A stretch of DNA of 54,746 bases from CAYLPU01 sp964385635 (GTDB lineage: Bacteria; Chloroflexota; Anaerolineae; B4-G1). Location of the stretch: contig CAYLPU010000025.1 in assembly GCA_964385635.1 (NCBI GenBank), positions 1-54,746 of the forward strand. The letters run 5' to 3'. Under the pieces are notes generated by a model that was not told the DNA's origin, did not search any database, and worked only from the letters and a program-made list of their open reading frames with translations. This document shows, piece after piece, positions 49,098 to 54,746 of this stretch (its first letter is position 1; the number at the start of each line of letters is the position of its first letter). A program made the position numbers and the translations under genes.

Positions 49098-50650
49098 GAA
49101 AAGTCACTTTGTTGTTCATACTTCTGGCTATTGTTGTCACTGCCTGCAAGGCATCACCAACACCAATCCCAGCCGAAACGGACTCGTTCGACGCCATCCG
49201 GGCACACATCGAGCGGTTGGTGGCCGAGGGAGAGGTCCCCTCAATGGCCGTGGCCGTCGCCCGTGACGGCGAGATCATCTGGGAGGAGGGGTTTGGCCTG
49301 GCCGACCGCGAGAGGGGCATTCCCGCCACCGAACACACCATGTACCCCCTGGCCTCGATCTCTAAGTCGCTCACAGCCACCGGTCTGATGATTCTCGTGG
49401 AGCGGGGACTGGTCAACCTGGACGCCCCCGTCAACGACTATCTCGGCGAGGCCAGGCTCCAGGCCCGGGTCGGTGACGCGGCGGAGGCCACGGTGCGCCG
49501 GGTCGCCAGCCACACCGCCGGCCTGCCGCTCCACTCTCAGCACTTTTACGATGGCGAGCCGTACCAGCCACCGCCGAGGGACGAGACCATCCACCGCTAC
49601 GGCAACCTGGTCACTGCGCCGGGCGAGCGATACCAGTACTCGAACCTGGGCTACGGTCTCCTCGGCTATGTGATCTCACGCGTGTCCGGCAAGAGTTATG
49701 CGGACTTTATGCGTGAGGAACTGTTTGTCCCGCTGGGGATGGACCACACGTCGGTGCACGTCGGGCCCAGTCTGGAAGAGGGCCAGGCAGTCAAGTACAC
49801 ACCCGACGGCTTGGTGGTTCCCCCCTACGATTCCGACAGTCCGGGCGCTTCGGCGATCTACAGCAGCGCCCATGACCTCGTCCGCTTTGCCATGTTCCAT
49901 CTCAAGAACGACCTGCCTGACCAGGAGGTGATCATCAGCGACGCTGCCATTGACGAGATGCAGCGTCCGAGTCCAGAGACCGGGCCGACGAGGGAATGGG
50001 AGCACGAGGGAAGCGGCTATGGCATCGGTTGGTTTATTGGAATAACAGATGACCGCTTGCGTGTGGTGCAGCACAGCGGCGGCACCGTTGGCGTGAGCAC
50101 CGTCCTCGCCTTGGTGCCGGAAGAGAACCTCGCCGTGGCCGTGCTCTCGAACACACAAAGCCCGTGGCCGGACGCGATACTGATCGAGATCCTATGCACG
50201 CTCTTGTCCGGCCAACCGGAAGAATTTCTTCCTCCGGTCAACGGGACGGCCGACGAACCGCCGTTTGCGCCTGGCCCGGAGCTCGTCGGCCTGTGGGAAG
50301 GGCTTGTCCATACCTACGAGGGGGAGAATCCTCTTGTTTTGGAGATTGGGGAATCCGGCAGTATCTACGCCACATTGGGTGAGCAGCCTCGCACGCTTCT
50401 TCAGAGTGTGAGCTACCAAGATAATCTTCCCCAGTTCCTGAACGCAGGTGGCGGGCCTTTCCTGCGAGGGTGGATGCGGGGCGAACTTGAGACCGCAGAC
50501 GTGAACCGGGGGCGACCCTACAAGCTATGGCTTGAGTTAAAGCGCCGGGACAACGTGCTCAACGGGTCGCTGATCGCGTTCTCCCAGAGGGAAATGTTCA
50601 CCGGGCCGCTCGCGCACTGGGTGGAGTTGAGAAAGAGGGCTGGAGAATAG
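49094..50650 (+). CDS. Beta-lactamase-fold serine hydrolase (class C-like), lipoprotein
   Basis: A 518-residue secreted hydrolase of the penicillin-binding-protein/beta-lactamase class C family. The N-terminus (LLFILLAIVVTAC) is a lipoprotein signal. The catalytic SxxK is SISK, the YxN is YSN in YQYSNLGYGLLG, and the third motif is HSGG. A C-terminal domain of about 130 residues follows. Such proteins act as esterases, peptidases or beta-lactamases; the substrate cannot be told. ATGA overlap with the MFS gene indicates coupling. AAGGGAGGCGGA precedes the start. Confidence 0.9.
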   Translation: MRKVTLLFILLAIVVTACKASPTPIPAETDSFDAIRAHIERLVAEGEVPSMAVAVARDGEIIWEEGFGLADRERGIPATEHTMYPLASISKSLTATGLMILVERGLVNLDAPVNDYLGEARLQARVGDAAEATVRRVASHTAGLPLHSQHFYDGEPYQPPPRDETIHRYGNLVTAPGERYQYSNLGYGLLGYVISRVSGKSYADFMREELFVPLGMDHTSVHVGPSLEEGQAVKYTPDGLVVPPYDSDSPGASAIYSSAHDLVRFAMFHLKNDLPDQEVIISDAAIDEMQRPSPETGPTREWEHEGSGYGIGWFIGITDDRLRVVQHSGGTVGVSTVLALVPEENLAVAVLSNTQSPWPDAILIEILCTLLSGQPEEFLPPVNGTADEPPFAPGPELVGLWEGLVHTYEGENPLVLEIGESGSIYATLGEQPRTLLQSVSYQDNLPQFLNAGGGPFLRGWMRGELETADVNRGRPYKLWLELKRRDNVLNGSLIAFSQREMFTGPLAHWVELRKRAGE

Positions 50651-50652
50651 AT

Positions 50653-51458
50653 ATGGACATTCGAGAGTACAATCGCATCGCGTGGGACAAAGAAGTAAAA
50701 CGCGGAAATAGGTGGACCGTTCCGGTCAGTGAGACGGTGATTGCCGCCGCGAGACAAGGACAATGGGAAATCCTCCTGACGCCCTCGAAGCCGGTTCCGA
50801 GGGTCTGGTTCCCTGATTTGGAAGGCATTGATGTCCTCTGCCTGGCTGCGGGCGGAGGGCAGCAAGGCCCAATTCTGGCTGCGGCCGGAGCAAAAGTGAC
50901 CATCCTCGATAACTCACCCAAACAGTTGGAGCAGGATCGGTTCGTCGCCGAGCGGCACGCGCTCCCCATCGCCACAGTCGAAGGCGACATGGCCGACCTT
51001 TCCGCGTTCTCCGATCAGAGATTTGATCTCATCGTCCACCCGGTTTCCAACGTATTCGTTCCCGACGTCCGCCCCGTGTGGAAGGAAACGTTCCGGGTGT
51101 TACGTCGCGGGGGTGTACTGCTGGCCGGTTTCTCGAACCCGGTCACTTATCTCTTCGACTACGATCTTGCCGACCGCACCGGCATCCTCCAGGTCAAGTA
51201 CGCGCTCCCTTACTCTGATTTGACCAGCCTGACCGCGGAGGAAAGACAGCGGTATATCGAAACAGGAGCGCCTCTCGAGTTCAGCCACACACTGGAGGAT
51301 CAGATTGGCGGGCAACTCGACGCCGGCTTGCTGCTCACCGGTTTCTTCGAGGATGGTTACGGCGGGGAGGAAAACGACCTGCTCACGAACTACATGCCGA
51401 CTTTCATCGCCACGCGAGCGACAAAGCCGTATCACAAGACACGAGAGGAGGATCTAGC

Positions 51459-51462
<4 letters not shown>
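50653..51462 (+). CDS. Class I SAM-dependent methyltransferase
   Basis: A 269-residue methyltransferase. Motif I is VLCLAAGGGQQG, with the acidic end of the second strand in VTILDNS and a motif-IV-like FDLIVHPVSNVFV. A product-like acceptor cannot be inferred. It begins two bases after the serine hydrolase stop and overlaps the ABC ATPase start by four bases, so it belongs to the same transcript. Confidence 0.88.
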
Positions 51463-52387
<925 letters not shown>

Positions 52388-52391
<4 letters not shown>

Positions 52392-53137
52392 TGTTTAGCG
52401 ATATCTTGACCGTGATGTGGAAAGAAAGAAAAGGGCTGCTCCGTTACCAGGGCAGTCGAACCAGGGCCGTGTTGGGCCTGCTAATCCCAATGGTTATGCT
52501 GGGCATCTATCTTCCCTTACAAATCGGACGCGCCCTGGTGGAGGGGCCCTGGTCGCTCGTGGCCTCTGTATTCATCCCTATGATGTCGGTGGGAATGATG
52601 ATTCCCGAATCCTTTGCCGGCGAGCGGGAACGGCACACGCTGGGGACGTTGCTGGCCAGCCGTCTGCCGGATCGGGCCATCCTGTTCGGCAAGGTCGCCG
52701 TGGCAGTAGGTTATGCGTGGGGGATGGCGCTGATGCTTCTCCTCGTGAGCCTGGTGATGGTAAACGTTACCCACTGGGATGGCCAGGTATTGCTCTACAC
52801 CCCGATCATGGCCCTGGCCAACGTAGCTTTGAGCCTGCTCATGGCAAGTCTCGTGGCGGGCCTGGGCGTCCTGATTTCACTGCGATCGGCGACAGTACAG
52901 GAGGCTCAGCAGACCCTGATGGCTGCTACCCTGTTTCCTCTCGTGCTTCTGCAGATGATACCACTCTTGCTTCTTAACGTGGTGCCGGATGGGAAGGCAC
53001 GCCTTAGAGAACTGGTGGCGACCGCCAATCCTACGCAGATCATTCTCATCGTCATGGCCGTTCTGGTTGTATTGGATCTGGGGTTGCTCATGGCAGCGAT
53101 GGCCCGCTTCAAACGAGCGCGGTTGATTCTGGATTGA
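52388..53137 (+). CDS. ABC-2 type transporter permease
   Basis: A 249-residue permease with six predicted membrane segments, and the motif FAGERERHTLGTLLASRLPD typical of ABC-2 permeases after the second segment. It forms the channel for the ATPase encoded just upstream. This is the last gene of the 47.9-53.1 kb operon. Confidence 0.9.
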
Positions 53138-53233
53138 GGAGCAATTCAGAGTGACAGGCGCGCTCAAGAGAAGGCAAGCGTTCAGGCCCCATCCAGCCCG
53201 ATGAATGAATTCATCGTCTGCTAATCAAAGTGC

Positions 53234-53308
53234 GTTGAAACACACTCAAAAACAGGTCAAAATAACCCGTTTCAACGGGTTTCCTGGTATCAGCCGGGTG
53301 TTTCAACA
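53234..53308. repeat. Nested inverted repeats after the ABC operon
   Basis: Outer arms GTTGAAACAC (53234-53243) and GTGTTTCAAC (53299-53308) enclose an inner hairpin AACCCGTTTCAACGGGTT (53264-53281). The inner part resembles the GAAACCCGGTTT repeats at 32338 and 34409. It may end transcription of the ABC operon, though there is no T-tract. Confidence 0.55.
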
Positions 53309-53446
53309 CACGGCCAGGGGGCAGGTGAACGCTTACAAGAGAAGTAGTCAGCGATGGCTTCAAGAAAAGACTAGCACACGACAGCGGAAACCCTTTAGCA
53401 GTGACTAGGCGTGGGGGTGTGGAGGGAGGCGTGATGACCTCGTTTT

Positions 53447-53466
53447 TGACCTCGTTAACGAGGTCA
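53447..53466. repeat. Perfect 20-bp palindrome
   Basis: TGACCTCGTTAACGAGGTCA is exactly self-complementary. A direct half-copy (ATGACCTCGTTTT) lies just to its left and an overlapping 10-base palindrome GGTCATGACC to its right, at the 3' end of the winged-helix remnant. Such symmetry would suit a dimeric regulator, but an inserted repeat is equally possible. Confidence 0.6.
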
Positions 53467-53475
53467 TGACCACGT

Positions 53476-53625
53476 TCAGATCTTCCTCCACTGTGCACTC
53501 CGGCCCGTGCCCAGACACTCGACCTGCCCCTTCTCGCGGAGTCCTCTCAATACGCGCCGGACAGTCTCGCGGCTTACAGTCGGACATAGACGCTCCAACT
53601 CCGAAATCGAAAACGTACCAATAGG
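53476..53625 (-). pseudogene. Winged-helix domain remnant
   Basis: A 49-codon stretch with no start reads TFSISELERLCPTVSRETVR and VLRGLREKGQVECLGTGRSA, a clear winged-helix pattern like the C-terminal end of Fic-type or DNA-binding proteins. It is closed upstream by a stop codon and has no preceding domain, so it is the 3' scrap of a lost gene. Confidence 0.55.
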
Positions 53626-53905
53626 CTACCCGGGCCATATTCGCCCGGCCCTGGGTCTCTGCGCGAGACGTAGTAGGTAGGGACACAATATCTTGTGTCC
53701 TTACAACCCCACCCGGCATTTCCGGCCTGCGTGAAAATCGTGGGACGCCACTACCTGGTAACTACATCTCATACCCTTTCAAAATTCCACCGCTCGCGAC
53801 CGCGCTTCCCTTCGACTGCGCTCAGGGCAGGCGCGCGGATTCAACTCCTGGGGAGGGAGTCCCCTCCCCAGATACCAGAGTACCAGAGTCCAGAGGAACC
53901 AGAGG
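53626..53905. other. Repeat-rich gap before the SUMF1-domain gene
   Basis: No gene seen. It holds a CTTCGACTGCGCTCAGGGCA repeat at about 53809-53829 and an AGAG/CCAGA-rich stretch (53870-53915) with several imperfect copies of CCAGAG. Confidence 0.45.
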
Positions 53906-54746
53906 TCAGAGGGAGACGGGGGACGCCACCATTACCCGAAAACCCCCATCGGCGAGGCGGGAGTCCGGGAAGTTCCCGTTGCGGAAGGCACAGCGGACGT
54001 ACCCCTGACCGAAGTAGAACGAGCCCCCGCGCACCACACGGCGCTCACTGCCTGCCTCCCACTTGCCCGCCGTCCACTCCCATACGTTCCCCACCATATC
54101 CGCGCACCCGCAGGGACTATCGCCGCCCGGCGAGTACCGGTGCACCGGCGTGGTGGTGCCAATACTGCTTTCAGCAGTGTTGCACCGGATGGAATCAAAC
54201 TCGTCTCCCCAGGGGTAGATGCGCCCGTCAATCCCCCGCGCTGCTTTCTCCCACTCCTGCTCGGTGAGCAGCCGCACCCCGGCCCACTCCGCGTAGGCCA
54301 CGGCGTCGCGCCAACTCGCGTATGCCACCGGGTGATCGCGCAGTTCATCAGGTGGGATATTGCCCTTCCAATGCTGTGGCGGCTCGTGTCCGGTCGCCTC
54401 CACGAAGCGTGCGTACTCACCGTTGGTCACCGGCGCGCGGGCGACGAAAAAGCCCTGCTCCAGCCTGACCACCTTCGTCTCCTGGCCCTCGCCGTAGATG
54501 AACGGCCCCGGGGGTACCCAGGCCATCCCCGCTGGCACTTTTGTCCCCTCCGGTGGCGGCGGAGGCCAGTCCCGGCCCTCCATTGGTTCCGCCAACAAGC
54601 CCCGCACAAAGCCCCGGATCTCCTCGTTGACGGTCATCTCCGGCGCGCTGGTATCCAGCAGCCCCGGCGCTAACCACTGGGCCACGAAGAACTGGCTCTT
54701 TGGGATTTCGCGTGGAAAGGCCACATATGGGGGTACTCCGATTAGG
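53906..54746 (-). CDS. SUMF1/formylglycine-generating-enzyme-like domain protein, partial
   Basis: The 3' part of a gene that runs off the right edge; the frame stays open to the last base. The last 220 residues form a SUMF1 (FGE-sulfatase) domain: GMAWVPPGPFIYG, PVTNGEYARFVEATGH, HPVAYASWRDAVAYAEWAG, RLLTEQEWEKAARG, YPWGDEF, MVGNVWEWTAG, RVVRGGSF, and the end GGFRVM. The domain occurs in many non-sulfatase proteins, often fused to NACHT, kinase or other signalling modules. The missing N-terminal part would show which. The preceding residues (FFVAQWLAPGLLDTSAPEMTV) could be the end of such a module. A GTG at 54724 is a possible but unneeded start. Confidence 0.88.
   Translation of the reverse strand, partial: LIGVPPYVAFPREIPKSQFFVAQWLAPGLLDTSAPEMTVNEEIRGFVRGLLAEPMEGRDWPPPPPEGTKVPAGMAWVPPGPFIYGEGQETKVVRLEQGFFVARAPVTNGEYARFVEATGHEPPQHWKGNIPPDELRDHPVAYASWRDAVAYAEWAGVRLLTEQEWEKAARGIDGRIYPWGDEFDSIRCNTAESSIGTTTPVHRYSPGGDSPCGCADMVGNVWEWTAGKWEAGSERRVVRGGSFYFGQGYVRCAFRNGNFPDSRLADGGFRVMVASPVSL

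Larger units (their letters stand above)
53138..53475. other. Intergenic, repeat-containing region
   Basis: No gene is supported. It contains the nested inverted repeat at 53234-53308 and the palindrome at 53447-53466. Confidence 0.5.

Overview
The window looks like a piece of a GC-rich bacterial chromosome, most likely from the Chloroflexota (Anaerolineae/Caldilineae-like). The grounds are indirect: several copies of long MalT-type LuxR regulators, an AAA_14/DUF4143 ATPase, a GxxExxY gene, many short palindromic repeats sitting between and even inside genes, and an archaeal-type C1 gene set in an otherwise bacterial setting. No rRNA, tRNA or single-copy marker was recognised, so the phylum is an inference.

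1) 1-3.2 kb, plus strand: one hybrid sensor histidine kinase. 2) 3.3-19.0 kb, minus strand: a long, tightly packed, probably co-transcribed block. Read in the direction of transcription it holds an ATP-grasp ligase, fwdD, fwdB, fwdA, ftr, fwdC, mch, a RimK-like ligase, a CitG-like protein, a nucleotidyltransferase, larE, larB, larC, a second (frameshifted) nucleotidyltransferase and a sodium:solute symporter. It joins methanofuran/tetrahydromethanopterin C1 chemistry (formylmethanofuran dehydrogenase, formyltransferase, cyclohydrolase and cofactor-type ligases) to the synthesis of the nickel-pincer nucleotide cofactor (LarB, LarE, LarC). No LarA-type user of that cofactor is present. FwdB keeps its cluster and metal-ligand cysteines.

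3) 19.2-28.1 kb: an accessory island bracketed by 5' scraps of MalT-like genes. It holds a transposase remnant, a CHAT-protease gene between an integron-type core site and a convincing attC-like site, and a type III restriction-modification locus (mod, res) with an AAA ATPase and a TOPRIM-like protein between its two subunits. 4) 28.1-35.7 kb: an AAA_14/DUF4143 ATPase, then a MacB/LolCDE-type ABC export operon (two permeases, ATPase, two adaptor proteins). A GxxExxY gene with inverted-repeat ends has landed between the permeases.

5) 35.8-43.2 kb: a collapsed chimeric MalT-like gene, small membrane proteins, a zinc-ribbon protein with four tandem repeats, a decapitated alpha/beta hydrolase, an intact MalT-like regulator and its small partner gene. 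6) 43.2-53.1 kb, plus strand: enzymes and transporters often seen in resistance or detoxification settings (isoprenylcysteine-methyltransferase-like protein, broken GNAT acetyltransferase, NTF2-like protein, MccF-like S66 peptidase, lipoprotein amidohydrolase, MFS transporter, beta-lactamase-fold hydrolase, methyltransferase, DrrAB-like ABC exporter). 7) 53.1-54.7 kb: repeat-rich DNA with a winged-helix remnant, then the 3' part of a SUMF1-domain gene running off the window.

Four MalT-like heads, three copies of a small MalT-associated domain and several gene fusions or truncations show repeated recombination around these regulators. Two genes are broken by single-base changes in homopolymers, which may be real or assembly errors.
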